A stretch of DNA of 64,000 bases from Pontibacillus yanchengensis (GCF_009856295.1 NZ_WMEU01000009.1:1-64000), one strand, 5' to 3'; positions 41,582-50,012 are shown, counted from the stretch's first letter. Program-made: numbers and translations. Notes: generated by a model from the letters alone, not told the origin.

Positions 41582-42457
41582 ATGGATATAAATATCGAGG
41601 AAGTGGTTAAGAAAGTTATTCAAGAGATTGAAGACAATGATTATCAAAAAAAATATAATAATAGGTTTTCAAATGAAACTGAAGAAGAAAAAAATTTTTA
41701 CTATGAAAAAAGAAAAGATAGTGGTGTACTAGTGGAGAACCCTAATAATAGAGAAGTTATAGAAAAAGTTCAATCTATAACTCCTGCAAGAATAGGGATT
41801 GGGAGATCAGGTACTAGAATGAAAACCGAAAGTTACTTGGATTTTAGAGTGGATCACGCAGAGGCGCAAGATGCTGTGTTTAAAGATGTTTCTCATGAAT
41901 TATTAGAGGGTCAACAACTTCCATTCTTGAAAAGTCAGGCTCCGAGCATGGAGGAGTACTTGATGGATTTAGAAATCGGTAGAAAACTAGATCAAAGCTC
42001 CGCTGAGTGGATAAATGAAAACTGCTCTAAACAAAAGCAAGTACAAATCATTATATCTGATGGACTTAGTTCTACAGGGATTGAAGAAAATATACCAGAT
42101 TTACTACCAGCCTTGATTCAAGGATTAAAGGTGAAAAATATAACTTATGGAGATCCTATCTTTATACAAAGAAGCAGGGTTTGGATTCAAGATCAAGTTG
42201 CATCTTATGTCGATTGTGACCTCGTAATATCTTTAATTGGAGAACGCCCTGGCTTAGCAACAGCTAAAAGTATTAGCGCCTATTTTATATATCAACCAGA
42301 TGAGACAAGTGTGGAAGCAGACCGTACAGTTATTTCAAACATTCATCAAGGAGGAATCCCACCTGTTGAAGCTGGTGCTTATTTAGCTGATGTTCTTGAA
42401 GAAGCGCTGAAATATAAAGCTAGTGGGGTTAGTTTATCAAGGATAAAGAATGAGTAG
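41582..42457 (+). CDS. eutC2: Ethanolamine ammonia-lyase small subunit EutC (copy 2)
   Basis: A second EutC of 291 residues: TPARIGIGRSGTRMKTESYL, LDFRVDHAEAQDAVF, IIISDGLSSTGIEENI, LIGERPGLATAKSISAYF and GGIPPVEAGAYLAD. The N-terminal extension is shorter than in copy 1 but again begins with an amphipathic helix (DINIEEVVKKVIQEIEDND). I start at ATG 41582 with GAAGGGAGG before it; it follows eutB2 by 13 bases. Last gene of the eut locus. Confidence 0.93.
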   Translation: MDINIEEVVKKVIQEIEDNDYQKKYNNRFSNETEEEKNFYYEKRKDSGVLVENPNNREVIEKVQSITPARIGIGRSGTRMKTESYLDFRVDHAEAQDAVFKDVSHELLEGQQLPFLKSQAPSMEEYLMDLEIGRKLDQSSAEWINENCSKQKQVQIIISDGLSSTGIEENIPDLLPALIQGLKVKNITYGDPIFIQRSRVWIQDQVASYVDCDLVISLIGERPGLATAKSISAYFIYQPDETSVEADRTVISNIHQGGIPPVEAGAYLADVLEEALKYKASGVSLSRIKNE

Positions 42458-42466
42458 GCAATCGTT

Positions 42467-42529
42467 GTGAGACGAAGGGACAGGTTCCCCGTCCCAGTTT
42501 GGGACAAGGAACCTGTCCCTCTATCTCAC
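42467..42529. repeat. Family-B palindromic repeat (GGGACAGG type), copy 1
   Basis: GTGAGACGAAGGGACAGGTT...AACCTGTCCCTCTATCTCAC: inverted arms around CCCAGTTTGGG. The same unit recurs at 43540, 44742, 52721, 54386, 56797, 62259 and 63184. None is seen left of 42 kb. Confidence 0.85.
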
Positions 42530-42603
42530 TACCTCAATAAATACTTATGAGTATCAAGAGTTCTTTGCAAATATAAGAGAGGATTTCCCAGATTGCATCA
42601 TAC
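42530..42603 (+). pseudogene. Fragment of a degV-family gene
   Basis: About 74 bases (ACTTATGAGTATCAAGAGTT, GGATTTCCCAGATTGCATCA) match 21898-21971 inside degV at roughly 85-90% by eye. Nothing else of the gene is present. It is followed by a groEL-type terminator at 42621, so this piece probably came from an element like segment 3 of the groEL array. Confidence 0.75.
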
Positions 42604-42620
42604 TATAATACTTAAACTTG

Positions 42621-42664
42621 AGACTTCTCATTAGTTTTTTAGAACTTTTGAGAAGTCTTTTTTC
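42621..42664 (+). terminator. groEL-type hairpin right of the eut locus
   Basis: AGACTTCTC...GAGAAGTCT with TTTTTT after it and the internal AGAACTTTTGAGAAG, as in the hairpins following the attachment copies. No attachment core is found next to it. The 42665-42888 gap holds only the upstream region of the next gene. Confidence 0.7.
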
Positions 42665-42888
42665 CTTTGCTTGATATATTTTTTGTTAATTAACTTTAAA
42701 TAGATACTTTAAGATTAACTTGTCTCCACATCCCACGGTCTTTCCTATACTTAAAAATTCACCAAGCACGAATTTGATATGTAGCAAGTTTCTGTAAAGT
42801 GTAATGTTTTGTCTATCAGGGAAAACGATGAAAAAGATATGTTAGATGGTAGACTGCTTTATTCTTTTGGGAAAGGAGAGGAACATAA

Positions 42889-43398
42889 ATGGCTAACCAA
42901 AACTCAGAAAACCAGGAAACTATTAAGAAAATTAAAGATTTGATTAAAGACGAAAAGGTGGCGATGCTTACTACGATGTCACCGGAGGGCAAGCTTCTGT
43001 CCCGGCCAATGCAAACGAAGGAAGTAGAAATAGACAATGAAGAGATCTGGTTCATTACAGAAAAAGATACAGAGAAATATAGAGATATTGAACATAACCC
43101 TGCTGTTAACCTGGCATACGCAGGGAAATCTTATGTATCAATCAGCGGCACAGCTGAATTTGTCCAAGATGAGAGTAAAAAGAAGGAATATTGGAATAAG
43201 ATTATTGAAAAAGTCCTGAACGCTTCTGCCGATGATTCGAATGTTGTACTGGTAAAAGTGACACCTGACATCGCCGAATACTGGGAGTCTGGCTTGAACG
43301 TCAAAACCGTCAAAGAGTTTGTGAAAAAGATGTCAAGCAGTAATTCTATAGAAGAAAGCAATGATTTAAAAGATACTGTACACTTTGATGAAAATTAG
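42889..43398 (+). CDS. Pyridoxamine 5'-phosphate oxidase-like general stress protein
   Basis: A 169-residue flavin-binding split-barrel protein of the general stress protein 26 type. Typical pieces are DEKVAMLTTMSPEGKLLSRP, MQTKEVEIDNEEIWFITEKDTEKY, NPAVNLAYAGKSYVSISGTAEF and PDIAEYWESG. GAAAGGAGAGG precedes ATG 42889. Substrate and cofactor use cannot be told. It stands alone, with its own weak terminator. The C-terminal ~30 residues are an acidic Ser-rich tail. Confidence 0.85.
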   Translation: MANQNSENQETIKKIKDLIKDEKVAMLTTMSPEGKLLSRPMQTKEVEIDNEEIWFITEKDTEKYRDIEHNPAVNLAYAGKSYVSISGTAEFVQDESKKKEYWNKIIEKVLNASADDSNVVLVKVTPDIAEYWESGLNVKTVKEFVKKMSSSNSIEESNDLKDTVHFDEN

Positions 43399-43451
43399 TA
43401 AATTAGGTAAAGCAGGGGGGACTAAATCCCTGTATTTTCTCTAAATTAGCT

Positions 43452-43492
43452 AAAAGTCTCTCTTAAGAAATTCATAGGGGAGGCTTTTTTAT
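43452..43492 (+). terminator. Terminator after the stress protein gene
   Basis: AAAGTCTCTCTTA and GGGGAGGCTTTT pair with wobbles and are followed by TTTTTATTG. Confidence 0.6.
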
Positions 43493-43539
43493 TGTTTTTA
43501 TAAAGTGACCACGACCCTGTCATTGCAAAGATCCATATC

Positions 43540-43601
43540 GTGAGACGAAGGGACAGGTCCTTCGTCCCAGTTTGGGACAAGGAACCTGTCCCCCCATCTC
43601 A
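43540..43601. repeat. Family-B palindromic repeat, copy 2
   Basis: GTGAGACGAAGGGACAGGTC and its inverted arm around TCCCAGTTTGGGA, ending GGAACCTGTCCCCCCATCTC. Nearly identical to copy 1. It fills the gap before the DMT transporter. Confidence 0.85.
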
Positions 43602-43700
43602 TCCAACTCATTCAAGGCTAGTGGAACAGGCATTTTTTGAGTTTAATCGGAATATCATATGGGAAATTCCTAAAAAAAAATGTGTGATTGGAGCTTTTAA

Positions 43701-44573
43701 TTGAAAAATTTAGGAGTAGGGTTAGTAGTTCTGGCGGCTATTTTTTGGGGTGTGTCCGGAGGTTTGGCGGGCATCTTAATGGAAAAGGGTTGGAATCCTC
43801 TTGTGATTTCTTTTTATAGAGGAGCTGTAGGATTAATTTGTTTATTTATATGGATGATTATTCGCACTAGATATTATTCTTATGGAAGTCTAAGAAAGAT
43901 GCTTTTTTGGTCATTGTTATCTGGAATAGGGGTCACGGGTAATTTCAGTTTCTATTTCGTCAGCATCTCTCATTCCGGTGTAGCAATAGCATCAACCTTG
44001 ATGTACACAGCACCCATTTTTGTTTTCATCATATCCTTTATACTTAAGATGGAGCGAGTCACCACGTTTAAAGTCATTGCCATGCTTATTGTGATGGGTG
44101 GCATTGGATTATTAACAGGGGTGTACCAAAATGGAATTGAACAGTTGAATCTATTAGGAATTTCTACAGGCTTATTATCAGGTCTTTCCTATGCCATTTT
44201 CATTTTCGGTTTTAACTATGCCCTTAAGTATGGAGAACCACCAGCTATTTTAAGTACAGCGCTTTTTGCCTTTACGCTGATTTTACTTCCATTTATTGAT
44301 CGGGAGCAAGCTGTATCTGTGCTTTTTTCTGAAGATATCTTCTTATTCATAGTGCTTGGCATAATAGGAGCTGGCATTTCTTTCTTCTTTTATGTAAAAG
44401 GCTTGAGAAAGACATTACCTTCTGTGGCTTCTATAGTAGCTATGGTAGAACCTGTTACAGCTTCTTTATTTGGGGTTTTGATATTAGGGCAATTCCTCGA
44501 TCCAATCCAAATGATAGGTATGATTGTAATATTAATTACCATCACGATTTTAAGTACAAGAAAAAGTGCCTGA
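43701..44573 (+). CDS. EamA/DMT family transporter
   Basis: A 290-residue protein with ten hydrophobic helices and two EamA repeats: the first begins LVVLAAIFWGVSGGLAGILM and the second GISTGLLSGLSYAIFIFGF. Family signatures SHSGVAIASTLMYTAPIFVFI and the final VASIVAMVEPVTASLFGVLIL are present. These carriers export metabolites or amino acids; the substrate here is unknown. Start is TTG 43701 with GGAG eight bases upstream. Monocistronic. Confidence 0.87.
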   Translation: MKNLGVGLVVLAAIFWGVSGGLAGILMEKGWNPLVISFYRGAVGLICLFIWMIIRTRYYSYGSLRKMLFWSLLSGIGVTGNFSFYFVSISHSGVAIASTLMYTAPIFVFIISFILKMERVTTFKVIAMLIVMGGIGLLTGVYQNGIEQLNLLGISTGLLSGLSYAIFIFGFNYALKYGEPPAILSTALFAFTLILLPFIDREQAVSVLFSEDIFLFIVLGIIGAGISFFFYVKGLRKTLPSVASIVAMVEPVTASLFGVLILGQFLDPIQMIGMIVILITITILSTRKSA

Positions 44574-44647
44574 CTCAATAGGTTAGCACAATTCTAAATA
44601 AGTTCTTTTAAGTGAATATTTTTGCATTAATTTTCTCTTTATAATTC

Positions 44648-44692
44648 AAAAAAGGGAAGGAGGTTGAGAAAGAGACCTCCTTCCCTTTTTTA
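44648..44692 (+). terminator. Terminator after the DMT transporter
   Basis: AAAAAAGGGAAGGAGGT and ACCTCCTTCCCTTTTTT form a 17-bp stem with a T tail. Confidence 0.9.
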
Positions 44693-44741
44693 TATTCTAT
44701 TAGTCTTCTGCATTTACGCCTTTTTTCACTCAGGGACAGGT

Positions 44742-44802
44742 GGGATGAGGGGACAGGTACCTCATCCCAGATTCAGACGAGGGACCTGTCCCTGCGTCTC
44801 AC
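44742..44802. repeat. Family-B palindromic repeat, copy 3
   Basis: GGGATGAGGGGACAGGTACC...GAGGGACCTGTCCCTGCGTC with centre CCCAGATTCAGACG; the preceding CAGGGACAGGT is a further half unit. Confidence 0.8.
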
Positions 44803-44858
44803 ATGGAGGGATTATGGAAATATGTGGCGAATAGAAGTAGTGGGTGAAAGGAGAAAAC

Positions 44859-45446
44859 ATGTTGAAACAATTTATCGTAAATCACAAATTCCTAAGCATA
44901 ATGATTTTGGTGTTAATCGGAAGTGCAGCTTATGTCGGTGGTATGTTGTTTCAAGGCGGTAAAACCGAAGAACCTCAATCAACAGCTGAAGGTGAAACGG
45001 AGCAAAAAGAAGAAATGGAACCTGGCAAAGACAAAAAAGTATCAATTGAAAACACAGATGGAAATTACATCGAGATCAGAGAAGAAAGAGAAGTTCCAAT
45101 CGAAGATGAAATTCCTTTAAGTATATCCGAGTATGAATTGCAAAACAAAATTCATTACATGAGTCACCAAAAAATTATATCTAGTAAAAAATGGGGTTCA
45201 TTGCCCTTAACGATGGAACGTGTTAATCGATTAATTGACATTGTTGAAAGCTCAACTTACAACAACGAAGAAACGTACTTACGAATTTTAAAAGCTTGGA
45301 AGAACAAAGATTTCTCTGAAATCGACGATCATCATAATACAATTTGGAAAATGCAAGACGGAAACGTAGGTAAAGCCACTGGTATTATGAGCATGGAAGA
45401 AGAAAAAGAATTTATCGAACACCACTACCCAGATGCTTTGGACTAA
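44859..45446 (+). CDS. Membrane-anchored protein of unknown function (DUF6241-like)
   Basis: A 195-residue protein with one N-terminal signal-anchor helix (FLSIMILVLIGSAAYVGGML), a Lys/Glu-rich linker, and an extracytoplasmic domain that begins PLSISEYELQNKIHYMSHQK and ends EEKEFIEHHYPDALD. It resembles small Bacillaceae proteins I recall as DUF6241, without known function. AAAGGAGAAA precedes ATG 44859. Monocistronic with its own terminator. Confidence 0.7.
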   Translation: MLKQFIVNHKFLSIMILVLIGSAAYVGGMLFQGGKTEEPQSTAEGETEQKEEMEPGKDKKVSIENTDGNYIEIREEREVPIEDEIPLSISEYELQNKIHYMSHQKIISSKKWGSLPLTMERVNRLIDIVESSTYNNEETYLRILKAWKNKDFSEIDDHHNTIWKMQDGNVGKATGIMSMEEEKEFIEHHYPDALD

Positions 45447-45465
45447 CATTGTTAGTCCTTTTTCT
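45440..45465 (+). terminator. Terminator overlapping the end of the anchored protein gene
   Basis: GGACTAAC-ATT-GTTAGTCC followed by TTTTTC; the TAA stop lies in the stem. Confidence 0.85.
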
Positions 45466-45614
45466 TTTGGCAATGAAAAAATGGCTGAAAGAGAGCAATT
45501 GGGTGAATATCTCTTTATAGTCTTCATGAGATGGTGGGTTGGTTATTAGTGTTCTTTTTGTTTCCAAAAAATCCCCCAAAAGTAGTATGATTCATACTAT
45601 AAGGAGATGGAAAT

Positions 45615-46580
45615 ATGAAGAAAAAATTAAGTATAGGACTTGCTGTTGTTTTGTTATTGTTGGTCATTGGTTTAATTGGTGCTGGTCAATATTTTTATAG
45701 TGTCGCCATTAGTAGTAATAGTGAGAGTGTTGACTTGCATGGTGGAGGAGAGTCTGAACGTGCTGTGGCTGTGAGTGCCTCTAAAGAAGAACAAGAGAAG
45801 GAAGAAGAAATAAGGCGTTGGACGAAGCGACAGGATTTTGAGAAGGTGGATATTAAATCAGAGGATGATCTTACCTTACGGGCACTTTATTTGGAGAATG
45901 AAGAAACTTCGAATAAAACGGTCATTTTAGCACATGGTTATAAGGGAAGTAACGAGCAGATGAAGGGCATTACAAAATTCTATTATGAGCAAGGGTTTAA
46001 TGTATTAAAGCCCGATGCACGAGGGCATGGCAAAAGTGAAGGGGACTATATTGGATATGGTTGGCACGATCGATTGGATATAGAGCAATGGGTTACCCTT
46101 TTAATAGAGGAAAAACAAGCAGCATCTATTTATCTACATGGATTCTCAATGGGTGCTTCCACGGTATTAATGGCTAGTGGACAAGATCTACCAGCTGAAG
46201 TGAAAGGAATTATTGCAGATAGTAGCTATACGACTGTGAAAGAAGAGCTCTCCCACCAACTGAATTACCTATACGACTTACCCTCTTTTCCTATATTAGA
46301 TGTTACAAGTATGATAACTAAGGTTCGAGCAGGCTACTCATTTGAGGAAGCATCAGCGCTTAAGCAGGTAGGGAAAACAGAGGTGCCGATTTTTTTCATT
46401 CATGGGGCTAAAGATGAACTGGTTCCGACTGATATGGCTCATCGACTCTACGAAGCAGCAGCTGGAAAGAAGACATTATGGATTGTTCCGGGTGCCAAGC
46501 ATACAGAAGGATACACGGTTGCTGAAGAACAATATAAGAAGCGGTTAACGCAATTTATTGAAAATGTGTCTACGAATTAA
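45615..46580 (+). CDS. Membrane-anchored alpha/beta hydrolase (YqkD-like)
   Basis: A 321-residue hydrolase with an N-terminal membrane anchor (IGLAVVLLLLVIGLIGAGQY). The oxyanion motif is VILAHGYKGSNEQM near residue 104, the nucleophile elbow HGFSMGASTVLMAS near residue 175, the acid in FIHGAKDELVPTDMAH and the His in GAKHTEGYTV. This is the YqkD / BD-FAE-like serine hydrolase group; substrate unknown. AAGGAGATGG precedes ATG. Confidence 0.85.
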   Translation: MKKKLSIGLAVVLLLLVIGLIGAGQYFYSVAISSNSESVDLHGGGESERAVAVSASKEEQEKEEEIRRWTKRQDFEKVDIKSEDDLTLRALYLENEETSNKTVILAHGYKGSNEQMKGITKFYYEQGFNVLKPDARGHGKSEGDYIGYGWHDRLDIEQWVTLLIEEKQAASIYLHGFSMGASTVLMASGQDLPAEVKGIIADSSYTTVKEELSHQLNYLYDLPSFPILDVTSMITKVRAGYSFEEASALKQVGKTEVPIFFIHGAKDELVPTDMAHRLYEAAAGKKTLWIVPGAKHTEGYTVAEEQYKKRLTQFIENVSTN

Positions 46581-46601
46581 ACGTATTCTCTATAAAGAAA
46601 G

Positions 46602-46648
46602 TAAACCTCTCTGGAGATCTTAGGTGGAATTCCAGGGAGGTTTTTTGT
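46602..46648 (+). terminator. Terminator after the hydrolase
   Basis: AAACCTCTCTGGAGAT...ATTCCAGGGAGGTTTTTT, an 11-13 bp stem with one or two mismatches and a T tail. Confidence 0.75.
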
Positions 46649-46675
46649 ATAGAAGAAATGACAGCGCTTTATTTT

Positions 46676-46722
46676 TAGGGGAAACCCCCTATGGTATTAA
46701 AATACGAAGCACGATACCATAG
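46676..46722 (+). promoter_or_regulatory. Operator region of the SQR operon
   Basis: Two inverted repeats lie 48-95 bases before SQR. The first, TAGGGGAAACCCCCTA (46676-46691), resembles TAGGGGAATCCCCTTA upstream of cydA (51913-51928) and the NreC target TAGGG-N4-CCCTA as I recall it. The second, CTATGGTAT-N16-ATACCATAG (46689-46722), overlaps it. A regulator gene for the operon is not adjacent, except the NreBC-like pair 3 kb downstream. Confidence 0.55.
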
Positions 46723-46769
46723 AAATATAAACGATGTGAAACAGATTATTCGTAGAGGAGGGGCTCCAT

Positions 46770-47963
46770 ATGAAAACACATTACAAAGTGTTGATTGTTG
46801 GGGGAGGTACTGCTGGTATTACTACTGCAGCAAGACTATTACGTCAGTCAAAGGCATTCGAGAGCGATGTTGCCATTGTGGATCCAGCAGATAAACACTA
46901 TTATCAACCGTTATGGACACTAGTAGGAGCTGGAGTTTCAGATAAAGAAGAAACAGAACGTGAGATGCAATCCGTTATGCCAGAAGGAGTGGATTGGATT
47001 CAAGATGCCGTGGAAACATTTGATCCAGACAACAATGCGATCCTTACTGCAATGGGACAAACGTACACCTATGACTATATGGTAGTAGGCGCCGGGATCC
47101 AAATCAATTGGGACGGTATTAAAGGACTGAAGGAAACGTTAGGGAAAAACGGGGTTTGTAGTAACTATTCCTTTGAGCATGTTGACTACACGTGGGAGAC
47201 CATCCGCAACGTAAAAGGCGGTAATGCGATTTTCACTCACCCTAATTCGCCTATTAAATGTGGAGGAGCTCCACAGAAGATTATGTATCTAGCAGAGGAC
47301 GCGTTTCGCAATATGGGTGTAAGAGATAATGTAGACGTTATATTTGGATCAGCAAACCCGGCGATCTTTGATGTGAAAAAGTATCGAGATGTGCTAGAAA
47401 CAGTGATTGATCGAAAGCGAATTGATACTCGCTTTCGCCATAATTTAATAGAAGTAAAGGGAGAAGAGAAAGAAGCTGTTTTTGAAAACTTGGAGACAGG
47501 AGACATTGATACGTTCTCTTTTGAGATGCTTCACGTTACTCCACCGATGGAGGCTCCAACCTTTATTAAGAAAAGCCCATTAGCTGATGAAAAAGGGTGG
47601 GTGGATGTCAATAAACATACACTACAGCATACCCGTTATTCAAATGTGTTTGGTCTAGGTGACTCTAGTAATCTTCCGACTTCTAAAACGGGAGCTGCTA
47701 TTCGTAAACAAGCACCTACAGTGGTAGAGAATATTATGGCTTTAATTCAAAAGCTTCCGATGACAGGTGTGTATAATGGTTACACTTCTTGCCCAGTGGT
47801 GACAGGCTACAATCGTCTAGTTTTAGCTGAGTTTGATTATGACAAAAATCCAAGTGAATCCATGCCGTTTAACCAAGCAAAAGAGCGCCGTAGCATGTAT
47901 ATGTTGAAAAAGGATATGCTTCCTCTTATTTATTGGGATGGCATGCTGAAAGGTGTTATGTAA
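46770..47963 (+). CDS. sqr: Sulfide:quinone oxidoreductase
   Basis: A 397-residue flavoprotein that oxidises sulfide to persulfide or polysulfide and passes electrons to menaquinone. FAD motif VGGGTAGITTAARLL at the N-terminus, three conserved Cys at 130 (GVCSNYSF), 164 (IKCGGAPQK) and 341 (SCPVVTG), and FGLGDSSNLPTSKTGAA near the second FAD contact. No transmembrane helix; it should be a peripheral membrane protein. AGAGGAGGGG precedes ATG. First gene of a three-gene sulfide detoxification operon. Confidence 0.93.
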   Translation: MKTHYKVLIVGGGTAGITTAARLLRQSKAFESDVAIVDPADKHYYQPLWTLVGAGVSDKEETEREMQSVMPEGVDWIQDAVETFDPDNNAILTAMGQTYTYDYMVVGAGIQINWDGIKGLKETLGKNGVCSNYSFEHVDYTWETIRNVKGGNAIFTHPNSPIKCGGAPQKIMYLAEDAFRNMGVRDNVDVIFGSANPAIFDVKKYRDVLETVIDRKRIDTRFRHNLIEVKGEEKEAVFENLETGDIDTFSFEMLHVTPPMEAPTFIKKSPLADEKGWVDVNKHTLQHTRYSNVFGLGDSSNLPTSKTGAAIRKQAPTVVENIMALIQKLPMTGVYNGYTSCPVVTGYNRLVLAEFDYDKNPSESMPFNQAKERRSMYMLKKDMLPLIYWDGMLKGVM

Positions 47964-47985
47964 TACCGGAAAAGGAGGAATCATA

Positions 47986-48540
47986 ATGGCTTCTACTTAT
48001 GCAGATGTCTCAAAGTACGACTGGTTACAGGAATTAGAAAAACCAGAAGTACAAGAATCATTAACCTATTTAATAAAGAAGCTTCCGGATATTCAACAAG
48101 CAATGGATTCGGTAGATCACCTTGTTCAATTCGGTCAGTCAGTTACGAAGGATCAAGATGCGATCCAACAGTTAGAAGAACGGATAACCTACTCAACTCT
48201 TAATGAGGAAAATATAGAAGCAATGATCAAGCTTCTTGGCAAAATGCCAATGTTATTTGAAATGGTAGAGCGGCTAGAACAGATGATAGTTTTTGTGGAG
48301 AGTGTTCTTGGAGACCGTGAGTCACTAGATAGTTTGTATCGCTCTATGTCTGAACAACCTGTTCTGCAACAAGGAAAAGATGTACTAGATAAGTTAGATA
48401 CGATAAAAGAAAAAGCAGAATCTACACCACAGGAGAATATTTCAATTTTTGCGGTATTAAAGTGGATGAAGGACCCAAATGTACAGAAAAGTTTGCATTA
48501 CATCCAAACTGCACTGGATGTATTCAATAAAAAAGATTAA
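47986..48540 (+). CDS. DUF1641 protein of the sulfide operon
   Basis: A 184-residue mostly helical protein with LQELEKPEVQESLTYLIKKL near the start, ITYSTLNEENIEAMIKLLGK in the middle and a repeat of the first pattern near the end (LKWMKDPNVQKSLHYIQTAL). DUF1641 proteins are found with SQR and with formate dehydrogenase genes, probably as a membrane or complex-assembly partner; function unproven. AAAAGGAGGA precedes ATG 47986. It lies between SQR and the CstB-like gene. Confidence 0.82.
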   Translation: MASTYADVSKYDWLQELEKPEVQESLTYLIKKLPDIQQAMDSVDHLVQFGQSVTKDQDAIQQLEERITYSTLNEENIEAMIKLLGKMPMLFEMVERLEQMIVFVESVLGDRESLDSLYRSMSEQPVLQQGKDVLDKLDTIKEKAESTPQENISIFAVLKWMKDPNVQKSLHYIQTALDVFNKKD

Positions 48541-48563
48541 GGACGAGAGAGGGGAATTTTTGA

Positions 48564-49970
48564 ATGTTACTTAAATATTTCTATGATGAGAAACTAGCAC
48601 AGGCTGCTTACATGGTAGGCTGCCAAGCAACAGGGGAAGCAGTAATGGTGGATCCTGCCCGCGATGTTGAGCCTTATATCGAAGCAGCTAAAAAAGAGGG
48701 GCTTACACTGGTAGGGTCACTTGAAACACATATTCATGCTGATTTTGTTGCTGGTTCTCGTGAATTAGCCAAACGCTTAGGAGCTACTATGTACGTTTCA
48801 AACGAAGGTGGAAAAGACTGGACCTATCAAAACATTGATCAATTCCCTCATCAATTACTTTCGGATGGTGACGAATTTAAAATTGGCAATCTTACATTTT
48901 GTGTAATGCATACACCAGGGCATACGCCTGAAAGCATTTCTTTCCTACTAAAAGATGTAAATGCAGATGAACCAATGGGAATTTTTACTGGGGATTTTGT
49001 GTTTGTAGGGGATATTGGTCGTCCAGATCTTTTAGAAAAAGCAGCAGGAATGGAGGGAACAGCTGAAGCTGGTGCTTTCGATATGTTCACATCACTAGAA
49101 CGATTTAAAGCACTTCCTGATTTTATTCAAGTATGGCCAGCGCATGGTGCCGGGAGTGCATGTGGGAAGGCTTTGGGTGCTGTTCCTTCTACTACTGTGG
49201 GGTATGAGAAACGTTTTAACTGGGCATTACAATACGATGATCAGGAAGCATTTGTGAAGGATTTACAAGAAGGTCAGCCAGAGCCACCATATTATTTTGC
49301 TGTCATGAAGCATGTAAATAAAGTCGGCCCAAATATTGTAGCAGAGTTACCTGCACCAAAGAGAATAGATACACTAAAAGAATTGCAAGAGGCGATTCAA
49401 AATAGTGCACAAGTTATTGATACAAGAGCTTCTGCTTTGTTTGCAAAGCAACACATCGAAGGAACGTACAATATCCCATTCGGGAAATCATTTACTAACT
49501 GGGCAGGTTGGATTGTAGATTATGATCGTCCTCTCTATGTATTAGCTAATGCTGAAAAGTTAGAAGACATCCAAATTGCACTACGTTCTATAGGTATAGA
49601 CCGAACTGAATATTACATGGATGTAGACTTAGCTATGCAATCAGCTTCAGAGGTGGAAGCCTACCACGACATTACACCAGCAGAGGCAGCACCACTTGTT
49701 GCTAGTGAAGAGGTGAATGTAGTAGATGTACGAAACTTAACGGAATGGCAGGATGGTCATATCGATAGTGCGAAGCATATTATGCTAGGAACATTGCTAG
49801 ATCGTATAAACGAAGTGCCAACAGACCGTCCGTTACTTGTTCACTGTGCTTCTGGAGTTCGCTCAGCTATTGGGGTGAGCTTACTTCAGGCAAAAGGAAT
49901 AAAAGATGTCCGAAATGTAACAGGTGGTTACAACCGCTGGCAACATGAAGTTCAAAGTCAAACGGTATAA
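48564..49970 (+). CDS. cstB: CstB-like persulfide dioxygenase-rhodanese fusion
   Basis: A 468-residue fusion of a metallo-beta-lactamase persulfide dioxygenase and two rhodanese domains. Iron ligands are in ETHIHADFVAG, MHTPGHTPES, FTGDFVFVGDIGR and VWPAHGAGSACG. A Cys at 200 corresponds to the redox Cys of staphylococcal CstB, and the C-terminal rhodanese has the active Cys 428 in LLVHCASGVRS; the middle rhodanese lacks it. It oxidises and transfers sulfane sulfur made by SQR, giving thiosulfate and sulfite. Twenty-four bases after the DUF1641 gene. Confidence 0.9.
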   Translation: MLLKYFYDEKLAQAAYMVGCQATGEAVMVDPARDVEPYIEAAKKEGLTLVGSLETHIHADFVAGSRELAKRLGATMYVSNEGGKDWTYQNIDQFPHQLLSDGDEFKIGNLTFCVMHTPGHTPESISFLLKDVNADEPMGIFTGDFVFVGDIGRPDLLEKAAGMEGTAEAGAFDMFTSLERFKALPDFIQVWPAHGAGSACGKALGAVPSTTVGYEKRFNWALQYDDQEAFVKDLQEGQPEPPYYFAVMKHVNKVGPNIVAELPAPKRIDTLKELQEAIQNSAQVIDTRASALFAKQHIEGTYNIPFGKSFTNWAGWIVDYDRPLYVLANAEKLEDIQIALRSIGIDRTEYYMDVDLAMQSASEVEAYHDITPAEAAPLVASEEVNVVDVRNLTEWQDGHIDSAKHIMLGTLLDRINEVPTDRPLLVHCASGVRSAIGVSLLQAKGIKDVRNVTGGYNRWQHEVQSQTV

Positions 49971-49984
49971 GCAGTGTAGGAGAG

Positions 49985-50012
49985 AAGCTGGTTCATAAGA
50001 GCCAGCTTTTTC
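49985..50012 (+). terminator. Terminator of the sulfide operon
   Basis: AAGCTGGTTC-ATAA-GAGCCAGCTT followed by TTTCTTTC. Confidence 0.85.

Noticed and set aside
42530..42664. A sixth groEL attachment core beside the degV fragment
   Set aside because: GGCGGCATGATG was looked for between 42.4 and 42.9 kb and is not there.
42800..42830. Sigma-B promoter before the general stress protein gene
   Set aside because: GTTTTG and GGGAAA are present but only seven bases apart; the expected spacing is 12-15.
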